DNA of 64,000 nucleotides, taken from positions 98,311,639 through 98,375,638 of the forward strand of contig CM075653.1 of assembly GCA_037953625.1 (NCBI GenBank), given 5' to 3'. The notes beneath the pieces are model-generated. The model searched no databases, was not told the origin of the DNA, and saw nothing but the letters and a program-made list of their open reading frames with translations. A program made the position numbers and the translations under genes. This document shows, piece by piece, positions 11,990 through 24,059 of this stretch (positions are counted from its first letter, which is position 1; every line of letters begins with the position of its first letter). The stretch is from Crotalaria pallida (Eukaryota > Streptophyta > Magnoliopsida > Fabales > Fabaceae).

Positions 11990-12600
11990 GCCGCGCTTGG
12001 GACAAGTCACTGTGCGAGAATATCGAAACTACAAGGAGAAGGTTCAATATGAGAAACAGTGGAAGTCTACCACCAAAGAAGGAGTGAAGTCGGAGCCCAA
12101 CGACAATACAGAGACAACTATATGGACGGCTTCATCTTCGAAAGCGAAGAGAGGATCCAAGAATAAGGAGGACCTCCACCCGATTGCCTTCAATAGGGTA
12201 GCTTAAAGTCAGCATGGTTAGTTTAGATTGTAGTGAGTGTTTGTGTTAAGGATTACCTGAGTGATGATCTATTGATGTAACTTAACTTATTCTAAAGCCT
12301 GCCCGACTTTTTATATCTTCATGAGAAATGTTTGATGATCCCTTTTGGTGGAATGCAAAGAACTATTTTAAAAATGGAATCAAACCGTTTTCCCTAGCGA
12401 ATGTTTTGGGAACCTGAGTGAGTAAAGATTTGTTTTAGTAACAACTCGATTTTCGGTAAAGGGTGTTGAGAACACCAAGAACTTTTAAACAACGGTTTCA
12501 AACTCTTCAACAATGTTTTAAAAAAAAATTTGGCCTCATTTTTACAACATAAACAAATAAAAGATGGTTATTTCTGAGTTACGAAAACCGGGCTGTTACA
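11990..12600 (+). repeat. Element B 5' LTR, right segment
   Basis: Resumes after Athila (GCCGC repeated) and ends GGGCTGTTACA at 12600. Co-linear with 37910-38521. No genes are seen. Confidence 0.9.
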
Positions 12601-12603
12601 GAA

Positions 12604-12615
12604 TGGTATCAGAGC
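12604..12615 (+). other. Element B primer-binding site (tRNA-iMet)
   Basis: TGGTATCAGAGC, complementary to the 3' end of plant initiator Met tRNA, three bases after the LTR end. Confidence 0.9.
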
Positions 12616-13165
12616 TTATGGTAATCCTTAGTGGCCTTAAGCATGGGCTTACATGCTTTGCTTGTGTGACTCTGTGTGTTTGTTAGTATTAGGGTAAGAA
12701 TCCGAGGTTAAGCTTTCGTCTCTTAGGACATGAGAATAGTTGTAGCATAGCATCAACCGTGTTAGTTTAAGAAACCTTTTGGTTCCATAGCTTGAAGGAA
12801 TAGACCATGAATAGATTCTGAGGTCGAGACCCAATACCCCTGACGTTTCATTAGTGATTATTAGACTTAGGTTTGATTAACCCTAACCTACTTTTATACA
12901 GGGATAGTTATCGCCTTTGAGGATGTAAGTTGTTATCTCTTAATTTCAGTGTTTGTTGAATTGCTTCAGCAAAACAACTAGTGTTGTTAAAATTCGAACA
13001 TTTTTCTTCATGAATCCTTGCCAAACCGTAGCTTTACCGATCCTGTCTTAGACTCATTAGTCCAAATTGCGAGGTTAGAAACGCCATAGTTACTCAGACA
13101 GTTTAGACTTGAACGATTAAGGGAGGATAAATAGTTTGAGTCAAGTAAGGATATGAGACCACTGT

Positions 13166-13176
13166 AAGTTGGGGAG
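13166..13176 (+). other. Candidate central polypurine tract, element B
   Basis: AAGTTGGGGAG, the same 11-mer as the 3' PPT of this element at 13833-13843. Elements C and D have the same internal copy. Confidence 0.45.
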
Positions 13177-13832
13177 TCACAAGGAGAAGAAGAACCGTCT
13201 GTTACCGATTATTAGAGGAAATTTTGAGGAAAGTTTGAGGATTAGAATTACCCTATACCCTAACTAGACATTTAGATGATCAAAGGTGGTGAGTTTGATT
13301 AATGTCCAGGATGGGTCTAAGGAGGAAGATGAGGTTTGTTTGAGGAAGTAAGTAAGCCTAAGTGGTAGTAGAATCCCCTTAAGTTAGGAAAATGATAGAC
13401 CAAAAACCTTATAGTTAGAAGGAGAATTGGATGAAGAAGTGATTATTGTGAGTTAGTAAGAACCCGAGTTGTATAGAATAGCGAATATTTAAGGATTTCC
13501 GGTGAAATCCCATACTTTTGGAGATGTGTGATTTCTGTTTGTTTGATTTTCCCTAGGTCCGTACCTATGGTTGGACTTTCTGTGACGACGATTAGCTAAG
13601 GGAGCGACACCTTCTTCGGTTAGCCCGTTGGACTTAACCCGTAACGACACGCGAGCGGTTGTGCGAGTGCGATTTCTTCGAACGAGGAACACGACAAGGC
13701 GAATTAGACCAGTGAAAAGGGAATACGACCACGAAGCCAGAGGAAAGTATTCTTATGAAAGTCAAGGTGATGTGAGAATTTTATACCCAGCTGCCCAATC
13801 CGCAACGAATTTCTCGGGGACGAGAAATCTTT

Positions 13833-13843
13833 AAGTTGGGGAG
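13833..13843 (+). other. Element B polypurine tract
   Basis: AAGTTGGGGAG followed by AA and then the LTR start TGTAACACC. Standard position for plus-strand priming. Confidence 0.85.
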
Positions 13844-14109
13844 AATGTAACACCCCGCAAATTCCTCGTACTGAATTAAAATACTAAAGAGATTTATTTT
13901 GAGAAAAACGTTTTTGAAAGAATATTTTCTTAAATAAATTTCTTAGGTCACATTTTCAAAGCGGAAAATGAATTTAAAGAAATGATTTCCATGAAATAGT
14001 GTGATGAGTTTTAAAGTTGAGTTGAAAAATAATTATGTAATTGATATTTTTGGTATTTTAAGGGAATTTTGGTTTTTATATATATATATGATGTTATAAA
14101 TAAGAAAAT

Positions 14110-14295
14110 CCATTTTCTATGTGTGTGCATGTATGTGTATGTACGGTTTTTGCATGAATGTATGCTTAGAATTGTGTAAAATCTTAATTAGTAAAAGAAT
14201 GTGAATCATATATGCATGTATGTATGTAACGTGTAAATGTGTGTGTGCATGAATATGTGTATGTGTGTGCCGTGTATATATGTGTATGTATATAG
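14110..14295 (+). repeat. TG/TA-rich simple repeat in U3
   Basis: Runs of TGTGTATG-type words. Similar tracts occur in C (about 18400-18640 and 25650-25900) and D (about 58385-58495). Antisense His/Thr-rich frames over them are artefacts of the repeat. Confidence 0.7.
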
Positions 14296-14573
14296 GAAAG
14301 CCTAGAAAATTCCTAAGTGCTAGCCAAGTAACCAAATGAACCAAATCCTAACTAAACCCTAACCGAATTAGTGGAAACCCTAAAGGGGAAACCCACAAGT
14401 CTTTGAACCTAAGACACCCTTAAGCACCTAATGTCCCCTACATGTCTCCTTAGAAATGATAATCTCCACCCATGCAAATTCTTGAAGAGCCAAAATTGCC
14501 CCTCCCATTTGCACGTCCTTGACCGAATTTCACAAGGGCAAAAAAGAAAAAGCCTCATGTCTTTTCCTTTGCC

Positions 14574-14580
14574 TATATAA
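14574..14580 (+). promoter_or_regulatory. TATA box of element B LTR
   Basis: CTATATAAGCC about 730 bp into the LTR. D's right LTR has TATATATA at 58771-58778 at an equivalent place, which supports it as the promoter. Confidence 0.65.
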
Positions 14581-16210
14581 GCCACCACCCTTAGTCCATT
14601 CTCACTTCTACTTCTTCATTTCCTTTCTTTCATTTCTCATTTCTTTCCAAACACACCAACACTAAGAGCAACACAAACTCTTAGTGAGAAACATAGAGAG
14701 AGAGAGTGTAAGGCCCTATATTTTCATAAATAAATAAATAATAAAGTATTTTAAATAACAATGTTATTATATCGAACAAAATAATGAATTTTATGAAATT
14801 AGGTTAAAGTACTCGAGTGTTTTGGAAAGGACTCGAGTATAATCTTTAACTGTTTGAAAAATTTGAATTTTGAGTCGAAAGACTCGAGTCTTTCATAGAA
14901 GACTCGAGTGTTCTTTGAAATGCTAAATAAGACTCGAGTAAAAGGAAAAAGACTCGAGTAGTTCGAGCAGTGGTGCTGAGTCTATAAGTCGGTTTTGATT
15001 TAAAACTCGCACCAAAACGCGTTTTCTCTTGGTTCCAAGCACAGAGCTGGACATTACTTCGTGGGAGGGTAATCTTAGGCTATAAATAGAGGCTTGGGGA
15101 AGCAAGAAACTCATTCAATTCTTGTAAACCCGAATTCTCATCCACCATTCTCTGTTTTTGATTGCAAACTTTGCACCTTCGATTCTCCCTCTTCACCCAA
15201 CCAAATTTTGTGAAACCAAAACACAATCCGAGTTCTAATTCCAGTCTTGAATTAGAATCAAGAATCACATAAATTGACCTCCTGTAGCTCAAGTTTCAAC
15301 CTTGTAAAGTTAGAGACTCCAAGCTGAAAACAGAGTGCAAATCAGCACCTGCAACCTCTCTTTCTCGAATTGGTTTGGTAAATCCAGGAACCCTCTTGAT
15401 CCCAAATTTGTTTCTGATTAAAGTTAGAGTTCCCTAATTTCTTAAGCTAACTTATTTCATTCTTTTTCATGCCTTATTCATGGTGAATTTGATGGCCAAA
15501 GTTCTCTGTTCAAGTGTAGAACTTGAGTGTTGAGAAACTCAAGCTTTGATCCAGTCCTTTTCCTCTTCAACCAATCGTTCCTCTAGCTTCTCTAAGGTAT
15601 GGGAGAAGTTATCTAATCGCTAGAATGGTAAAAAACAAGCTAAAATCATAGGAACCACTTGAGGTTCATGGGCAACATAAGTTAGAAATGGGAATCTGAC
15701 TTGGAGGCCAGAAACCCATAGTTTTTGTATTTAAACAACTTTAATTGAACCTAAGGAAGCTCACTGGATTGATTTTCGAACTTAAAATCAAGTAGAAATC
15801 AAAGTCATATGTTGAATTGGTTATTTTCTATGTTTTATGCAATTATGTGATTTGATTATGTTTTCTGTTAATTTGATGTTAATTGATATGTGGAACATGT
15901 TTCTCACTTGTGAAGTAACTTCTGTTTGATGTAGAATTGAACTAAAAGTGTAAGAATCACGAATTGGTGCGTATTATGCAGAAAACTGGTGCTGTTGCAG
16001 CAAAAAGACTCGAGTAATTTAAGGAAGACTCGAGTATTCTGGGAATTGGGAAGAACACTCGAGTAGATCTTTAAAGACTCGAGTATTTTTGCATGAACAA
16101 CTCGAGTAGTCAAGAACTACTCGAGTAATTTGAGCAATTTTCATAAAACACTTAATTTCTAAAATTTTTATTATAATTAACTCGTTTAATGCTACAATAT
16201 CTTAATCTCG

Positions 16211-16390
16211 TTGGTTGATTACTATCCTGGAGGTGTCCTACTGGAATTTCGATTCAGTGGTTGATATTTTCCCTACAGGAGTCCCAACGGAAGTGCGTAC
16301 ACCCATTTGGTTGATATTATCCCTAACGTCCCAGTGAAAGTTTTATTCACTTGGTTGATATTTTCTAAGGGAGTCCCAATGGGGTCGTTG
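16211..16390 (+). repeat. Tandem repeat, about 45-50 bp unit, four copies
   Basis: Each unit begins TTGGTTGATA or a close variant and contains a TCCC..GTCC word. Units have diverged. Lies inside the solo LTR. Confidence 0.7.
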
Positions 16391-16699
16391 CAATAAATAT
16401 CCGCCAATAGGAGGCTAGGCCCCGACGGATTATTAAATAATGGTTAACCACTATTTCTAAAAACCATCGCAAAGTGGCTGATGGATTTTTCTATGAAAAC
16501 AACAGCACCAGCTAAAAGAATGATGAAGGGAATTGTTAAAGATGAGGTTAATGAATGGAAAGATAGATGATGGATCATGTTCTTGATGGAAATGATAATG
16601 AATGTGATAAGAAGGATTGGTAATAAATTATGTTTGCATACATACATGCATGGATTGCTCCAGTTTGCGAGGACTTTCCCCTTTTATACTATTAACGCT

Positions 16700-16862
16700 G
16701 GGCGGAGGAAGCCTGTAAGTCGTGAGTGCATGGCTATGCCTGTAAGTCCTACAACGCCGGGAGATGGGAACCCGTAAGCCGTGAGTGTAGGGCTAAGCCC
16801 GTAAGTCCTATGCAGAGAAAAGCTCGTAAGTCATGAGTGCAGAGCGAAGCTCGTATGTCCTA
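16700..16862 (+). repeat. Tandem units with paired mini-hairpins
   Basis: Three units built around GTAAGTC..TGAGTG and GTAAGTCCTA. Short stems precede each word: GGC-TAT-GCC in unit 1, GGGCT-A-AGCCC and GGG-AA-CCC in unit 2, GAGC-GAA-GCTC in unit 3. Stem sequences change but pairing is kept. Confidence 0.6.
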
Positions 16863-17424
16863 CCACCTCCAAACTCTGATGCCCCGGGAATTTGTTGAGA
16901 TCAGCATGCATCATGCCATTAATAATAAGATCAATTGCTTGAATGAAAAAGGGTTTGACATGTGTATATGTATTTGTAAATTGTTACTACTTGAATACTT
17001 GTGTTTGTTGTTTTTAGCCTCTGTTATTTATTATTCGTTTAAACTGATTAGCTATGACTTACTCCCTCGTTGCCCTTGTAGGTAATGAAGATCCTGTGAA
17101 ACAGACAGGGGAGTAGGAACGGCAAGGGATATGAACGACAAGGGATATGAGATTCCCTTCCCGACCGTTGGAGTTAAGAACCATGCTCTGGGTTACGAGT
17201 AGTGTCATAAGTAGCTCAGAGTCTAATTGTTATTAGTGTAAATTAGTTTGAACTATTGTGTTTTATTAATCGAACTAAGTTCTGTTATTTTGCTTCCGCA
17301 CTTGATGATACTTGAAGCGTTGCTTTTATAATTGAGTAATAAAATGTTGAAATTTTATGCGAAAAAATTATTCTCTATTTTCATTATAATAAATAAATCA
17401 AGGTTAAAGAGTCGGGATGTTACA

Positions 17425-18362
17425 GAGAGACCGTGGAAAAGAGAGGGAGAAAAGGAGGAGTTCAAGCCAAAAATCTAAGTCCTTTCTTTGATGATCCAAG
17501 ACCTTGGAAGTTGGGAGATCTACCTTTTCTTTGGTGGATATTTCGAAGGAGCATGAAGAACTTGTAATAGTGTAGATTTTCTTTTGATTTTGTAATATTC
17601 CTTTCTTCTCTTCCCTTGCATGCCTTATTCATGTTGGATCATGAACTTTTAAGACTCCAAGCAACTTATAAACTTCTAACTAATGGATTCTATAACTCGT
17701 TTAAGGTCTTCATGAAAGATCTTAAAGTTTTCCAACATAAACCTTAAAGATCTAAAAAGTTTTGAGATTTTTGTAAAGATTAAATTGTATCTATATGCAT
17801 GTTAATTTCTTAAAGCTTGAAGGAACTTATAAACGTCTAATCAATGGATTTCCTAACTCATGTAAAGTTTTCATAAGAGATCCTAAAGCCTTTTTAAACT
17901 AAAATCTTCTAAATCTAAAGGTTTGATGGCATTTTTGTAAAGCTTAAAGTAAATCTTTTTGTATGATGAATTTTCTTTCTTAGACCGTGATTTAAAGATG
18001 TATTGGCGTTGCATGTTGAATTGTTGATGATCTTGATGATTTGAGTTCATGCATGTGTTAATTAACCTTTGATCTTGAATTTCTAAGAATAAAATAAATT
18101 TATAAAACCCTAGATCAAGAGCCACATGATTCGGCCTTGACTAGAACTATGGATCTTGATGTTTTTGATTTGATCTAAGTGGTTACATGTTAATTTCATG
18201 TTTATGAAATTTGATTTGAGGTGTTGAAATGTTTGATCTTTGAACTTGATCTTTAAAAAGCTTTGATTTTTACCTTGATCTTTGAAAAAGTCTTGATCTT
18301 TGCCTTAATCTTTAAAAAAGTTTTGTTCTAAAGCCTTGCATGTAATCTTTGAGTAAAAAGCT
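17425..18362 (+). repeat. Element B 3' LTR, segment 2
   Basis: Continues B's LTR after the solo LTR with a leader-like sequence (CTTGTAATAGTGTAGATTTT) that aligns loosely with 19060-19130 of C and 59030-59060 of D. Ends where C's truncated LTR begins. No gene seen. Confidence 0.75.
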
Positions 18363-21300
18363 TTAAGTGTATATGCTTGTATGATCAAGTGTGTGATTGA
18401 ATATGAGTGTGTATATGATCTATGAAAATGTGCTTATATGTGTATGTATAATTGTGTGAATGGGAATTTTAGAGTTAATTGCTTGATTATATGAATTAAT
18501 AATTATAAATGAATTTAATTAAAAAAAAATAGGACCTGTGTGTGCAAAGGGGTGTGCCACGGTTGTAGTGAGTGAGTGCATGCATGATACATGTGTGTAA
18601 TGTGTGTATGTGTGACAAGTGTAGGGGTGTGTGTATGTGTAAGTTCATGAAGCATGGGCTTAGTGACTAAGCTAAAAAAATAAAAAAAAATAAAAAGAAA
18701 AGAAAGTAAAAACTTGGAGACCAAGTAGAATCCTAGGATTGCCAAAGACTACCCCCTAGACGTGTGTTGGTCGACCAAACCAAAATCAAGGAAGAAGAGA
18801 AACCAAGTTCCACCCTTAGTTTATTTCCCCCATCTTCCCATTCTTTCCTTCGTCCCTCTTATCCCATTCCTTCATTCCACTTCTTTATTTCACACCAACA
18901 CACACTTAGTCTCAAAGGCCACACTAGCTCTTGAGACATGGAAAAAAAAAGAGAGAGAACCGAGGCATAGAGGAGAAGGAGAAGGAAAACCCATGCTAGA
19001 TCAAGCCTTGATCTTTGAATATCTAAGAGTTAGGAGACTAGAAGACCAACCCTCTTCATGGTAGGACTTGAAGATTAAGAAGAAGATTTGTAATAATTTA
19101 GTTTTCTTTTTTATTTTGTAGATCTACTTCTTTTCTTTGCATGCCTTATTTTATGGTTGAAAAGATGATGTTGTGTGTTCTTATTCTTTAATCTTGGACT
19201 TTAAGGACTCACTTAATTTGTAATATGTTAAAGCTTTATGTTTGATGTTCTTTCTTCTTCATCATTTTTATTTTCGGTTCTATGTGTTTTTGTTGTAAAT
19301 GTGTTGATTTGTATAAAGTCGGTTCATGCATGTCGATTTTTATTGTTGATCTATGATTTTCAAAGGCTAATGAACAAAGATTAAAGTTTTAAAATGAAAA
19401 ATGAACATGCAAGAAGAATAAAAGATGATTCGGTTTTTATAATTGTTTTGTGTAAATGATTCTTGTTTCTTTGATGAACTTTGGTTTTGTGTTTGTCTTT
19501 GGAAAATGAAGTTGATTTTCAAAGTTATTCTTTGATGCATGTCGATTTTGAAGCTAGATCTAGTGTTTTAATTTATAAACCTAATGATTTCTAAGCTTGA
19601 TTTTGAAGACCTTGATTTAAAAATAAGAAATCTTCTATGTTTAAGAACTTGATGTTTGATTTGGTTTTAAAAGAATTTTTGTGCTAATGATTTGTTTTCC
19701 TACTTGACTTGGTTTTATGTGCATGTAAAGGGAATTATTTTTAATAAGAAAATTTAAACTAAGCATAAAATTTTTAATAAAATGAATTTACTTTCTTGAT
19801 GCATGTTTCGGTTTTACTTAGATCTTTAGAAAAGAATTTTTACTTGAAGTAATTGATACATGCATGTGATGATCTAATGAAAGGAGTTATGTTTTAATGT
19901 TAGTTTTGATCTTCTCTTGAAACTTTGATTTTGGCTCTTAAATGTGGATGCATGTATGTTTCCCTTTTAGATCTATAAATTTTAAGTATGTGCATGTTAG
20001 GATCTAGGTTAGTTTAGTTTGATTCTTGATTTTTAGTTAAAAGACTTAAAATTTCATTTGTAAATGTGATGCATGATGTGTTTGGAAATTATTTTCATGA
20101 AATATATTAATTTGGTTTTTGAAGGAAAATAAGTGAGGGATTGATTTTGTGTTGATTTGTATGTGTGTGTTTTTAATTCTCATGAAAAGAAATGGTTGAA
20201 TAAATTGGTTGAACAAATTGTTGAATAAAGTTTTGTGCTGAAAATTGTGATATATGTGTTTTGATCTTGATAAATGATATTTATGTATGTTCAATAATTC
20301 TGGAATTTTTTCAATGGCTTGAGTATGTTATAATAAGCTTCTCTGAATTTTTGGATGATTTTTGGAATTTATTTTCTATTTCTATGTGAGCCAACTTTAT
20401 GAAAACCATTTTAAGAAAATCAGTTTTTCAGTTTAAAGAGAAATATAATTTTCGAACTTGTGCTGCTTGAAATTGCTTGAAATTTTTATGGTAGCTTCCT
20501 GGACATCTCTAGATGCTCTCTGTAAAATTTGAAGAGATTTGGAGTTGATTTGATATTTTTAATAAAGGCAAGACAGTGAATCACTTGGTTCAGATTTTCT
20601 GGACTTAGTGACAATTTTAATTGGAAAAATATAACTTGCACAACTCCAAATATTCTTAAAATTTTATGAGATAGTCTTGATTGTATAAGGAAGATTTTTA
20701 CCAAATTTTATGCAATTCGGAGTTGAGAAACTATTTTTAATAAGGACGTTTTTGCCTCTGACCAGCAACAGTACCATGTTGTTTTTCATGCAAAATTTGA
20801 TTTGAAACCTAGTTTAGGATTGTTTAAATGGCTTGAAATATTTATATGATGAACTTTGGCATATATGTGTGTGTTCTGGAAATTTTGAGAATTTAACAAA
20901 TTAATTTGATATAGTTTTGGATTTCATTTAAATGTTTTTGGTGAAAATGAATTTTTACGCTTGATATTATGACTTGGATGCCTTGTATGGTAATCATGAT
21001 GTCTTAAAATAATTTAATGAGTGATTGTTTGATGATACGTTTATGTTATGCATGAATGAATTATTTAGTGAACCAAAGTGTACGTTATGTTTGATTTTGT
21101 AATTGGTTGTGAAAACTAATTGGTTTTTGAAATAATATAGTCTTGATTTAATTGAAAACCTTGGACTTAGTGGTTGCTGCCCTTAATTCATTTCACAATG
21201 TTAAGTTTTAAGAATAAATCGTTTAAGTGTTTATTCTATAACAAAGTGTTATACGAACCAAAATATGATTTTTCGGTGTTTTTGGATTTTATGAAAAGTA

Positions 21301-24044
21301 ATTTATGGACTAGTTTAATTGCTGTCCAGACCTTATTTAAGTTGTTTTTCAATCCTAAAAATTTATTTAGTTGGTTTAAAGTTTAAGTTTTAAGTGGTAT
21401 TTAAGTTGAGAAAGATTTGAATTGAAAAAGTTTTAACGACTTACGATTTTCCGACGGGAAATAAAAAGAGTTTTCGAAAACGCGTCGTAATGTTAAGTAG
21501 GACGATTATTTAAGATAGACTTGTAACGCTAGTGTCATCTCCCTTAGTACAAGGTGCGTATAAGTCGAGAAGCGGAACGACCGACTTGTTGGGAAGGACC
21601 CGCGACGATTTCAGATGCTGGAATGTGAGGTGAGAGATGCAGTAGGCCTAAGTCATCGTGACGCGTAGACTCGGTTCTAAGCTGAGTTCATCGAGTCCGA
21701 TTAGAGTAATTGTCATGTGTTAGGTGCTGCATGATTATATGTGACATATATGTGCTAGATGTTTATCTGTTTCGTTAAATATGATGCATGATTTATTTTG
21801 TTCTGTATTGAATTTCTCTGTGAATTATCCTGTGGAATATATCTGGTCGGTTGGGAAAAGCTGTATGTGAATATATGAAAAAGAAATAAGACATGAAACA
21901 AAAGAAAGGATTGAGAAATAGATAAAACGTAACGCGAATAAGTTTTGTGCAAGGAATAAGTCGCGAGATGAATGAATTGTAAAAGTGAGAAAGCGTGATT
22001 GAAAGAAAGAAGAATGGTAACAAAGGTTGTATAAATAATGGAATACCAAGAGTTGTGATTGGAGAAGAGTAATGCTATTATGGAAGTGAGATGTGGTTGA
22101 GTGGAGATGTGATTCCTCGTTCACATTTTTGGGAAGAAGCATAGTGTTGAGTTGAGCTTGCTCCTCCATTAACACTCACCCAAAAATGTGATTTTTGAAA
22201 AAGGTTTTGAAAAGAGATTTTTGAAAAGCTTTTGTGAAAATAATATTTTTGTGAAAGTTTTTGAAAACGTTATTTTTGAAAAAAGTTTTGTGAAAGGATT
22301 TATGAAGTGAGGTTTCTGAAAATGTTTTGTGAAGTGAAAGTTTTGCGAAAATATATTTTCGAAAAAGTTTTGCGAAAAGATATTTGAGAAAGAGGAGGAA
22401 ATGAGTTTTGTGAAATTTGAGGAGATGAGATGAGAAAGAGTGTGTCATGATGATGAGAATAATGTTGTGAGACATGAGAAAGTGATTGAGGCATGAGGCC
22501 ATTGAGAAATTAGGGGGAACAGATTTGCGATTAGTGGTCGGGCTTCGTTGAAGGGATGCACCAAGGATGAGCCGACTGTTAGGGTTAAGCCGTTTAATTA
22601 AAACTCAAAACTTTAAAAGACTTAAAAGACATTTATATACGCGGTAAGGTATGAGTGTCGTATCGAAGTAGTGGAGAGGAAGGAACCATAGGTATCTGCG
22701 GATACTTAGGAGGAGATTGCATGAGGGGAGGACGATGACGGTGAAACGTCAAGAAGTCTAGAGTATATTTCTAGGCGGAACGAATCCAACATGTGGTGTA
22801 CTAACATGGTAGGGACTGGGTCTAATACTGTGGTAAGTTCCGCATCGCGGACTAGAAATTATACTGTCGCCCCCTTGATTGCAAATCGAGAACAGTGAGA
22901 GGGACTGGAACGGGGAATTTGTGATTGCCGCTGAGAGCGTGCATTGTTATTATGTGAATTATGATTATGATTTGAGGCAGGGCCTCCTGGTCTGGGATCA
23001 TTTGTTGTGTGACAGCTGTCGTGCCCGCGTGGTAAAGGTCCTGTACTCCTGTTTGCTTCCGACTAGGTTGGGTGGATGACCGAGGAGATGTAGACGTGTG
23101 CGAGCTCAATGATGTTTTTCCCCCTCATCATTGATGCTAACCGTTTCATAAAACTTAATAATGATAAAAGATTACAAGAAAGAAAGCATAAAGAATTTAT
23201 GAAGAATTGAAAAGATTCAAAGAAGAAAAGCATAAGTAATTGTTGGAAAGAGTGAGAAAGATGGTGAGAGACTTGAAAAGTTCGAAGGCTGGTGATGCCA
23301 AGTGTGATAATGTATATTGTGATGGGTAATAATTTTGGTATATTTGGTTGGTTATGATGTGTTTTGTTTATAAGTGTTCCCTATATGCTTATGTGGATAC
23401 ATTGTCATATGCATAGTATGAGTAGTTGTTAATGCATGATACCTATATTTTATTATTCTTTTTATAAGAAGTCGTTGGTATTCTGTCTGGTCATGTTGTA
23501 CTTCGGGAATACTGACCATCTCTCCTACCATGTTGTCGTGTCGGGTTACTCCGATATTGCAACGGGTAGATGGTCGACCCTGTAGTAGGATCGGTACTTT
23601 CGTCTCGAAGCGATTTCGGCAGTGAGCTTCAGCGAAGAAGATTAGAGGTCAAGAATAGTAATAGGTAACTCCCTTGAGCACTGTACCCTTTGCAACTACT
23701 TGGTTAACATTGTCATATCATTCTGTACCCCACTTTATATTTTATTGAATATGGTTTTTGAAAGAATAAAGTTTTATAAATCAAGAAATGAAAATGTTTT
23801 CTCAAAACAAATTTATGAAGCTAAGTTACAAAGCGCGATGTTAAGTAACATCTCGGTTTGGAACTTGACTTTTGATGTGTGACATGAGAACGTTATTTAA
23901 TTTCAATTAAGTGACTGAACTGATTTTGGAACATAAAGGTTCTCATGCCCATATCACCTTGTATAAAAAAAAAATTTCCCAAATTTTTATTATATTTTAT
24001 TAAAGAGATAAGTGTTTTCAAGTTGCCGAAATCAGGGTGTTACA
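18363..24044 (+). repeat. Element C 5' LTR (truncated at its 5' end)
   Basis: Homology to the 3' LTR starts at TTAAGTGTATATGC (18363, matching about 25618) and runs to the TTACA end. It contains the structured block (22537-23041) and the purine-rich repeats (22190-22400). The long T-rich stretch 19080-21500 holds no recognisable gene. Confidence 0.87.
22537..23041 (+). promoter_or_regulatory. Candidate structured RNA block, copy 2 (element C 5' LTR)
   Basis: GTCGG/CCGAC (22537-22541 with 22572-22576); hairpin TAGGTATC-TGCG-GATACTTA (22689-22708, one G-U); P1 22762-22774 with 22852-22865; P2 GCGGAAC (22775-22781) with GTTCCGC (22837-22843), an A-U to G-C change on both arms relative to B; P3 GGTGT with ATACT, all pairs possible with two G-U; bulge ATCGCGGA. 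Confidence 0.7.
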
Positions 24045-24047
24045 GAG

Positions 24048-24059
24048 TGGTATCAGAGC
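24048..24059 (+). other. Element C primer-binding site (tRNA-iMet)
   Basis: TGGTATCAGAGC, three bases after the LTR end. Confidence 0.9.

Larger units (their letters stand above)
12601..13845 (+). other. Element B internal region, non-coding
   Basis: About 1.25 kb with no gag or pol. It contains the primer site, an internal polypurine-like word (13166-13176) and, at its end, TTTCTCGGGGACGAGAAATC followed by the PPT. That ending is like the 3' end of pol in chromoviruses, so I read it as a relic of a lost pol. Short frames (for example 13628-13834) are not recognisable proteins. Confidence 0.75.
13846..14706 (+). repeat. Element B 3' LTR, segment 1 (U3 and promoter)
   Basis: Begins TGTAACACCCCGC. 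Contains a T/G-rich tract of alternating purines and pyrimidines (about 14110-14295) and a TATA box at 14574-14580, followed by a pyrimidine-rich stretch that may hold the transcription start. Interrupted at 14707 by the solo LTR. Confidence 0.85.
14707..17424. mobile_element. Solo LTR (2.7 kb) of an unassigned LTR retrotransposon
   Basis: Starts TGTAAGGCCC, ends GGGATGTTACA, and is flanked by the 5-bp duplication GAGAG (14702-14706 and 17425-17429). No internal region, gag or pol is present, so it is best read as a solo LTR left by recombination. It contains two clusters of ACTCGAGT palindromes (14811-14960 and 16008-16130) and two tandem-repeat blocks. The lineage is not recognised; the length and TGTAA..TTACA ends fit a Ty3/gypsy element. 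Confidence 0.85.

Noticed and set aside
13628..13834. 68-codon ORF at the end of B's internal region
   Set aside because: Only its last residues match the chromovirus pol-end relic; the rest has no recognisable domain and is not kept in C or D.
14117..14344. His/Thr-rich antisense ORFs (also near 18515, 25774, 58343)
   Set aside because: They translate the TG/TA simple repeat in U3.
22176..22502. Lys/Phe-rich antisense ORFs (also 29444-29803, 61566-61832)
   Set aside because: They translate the degenerate TTTTGAAAAG repeats in the LTRs.
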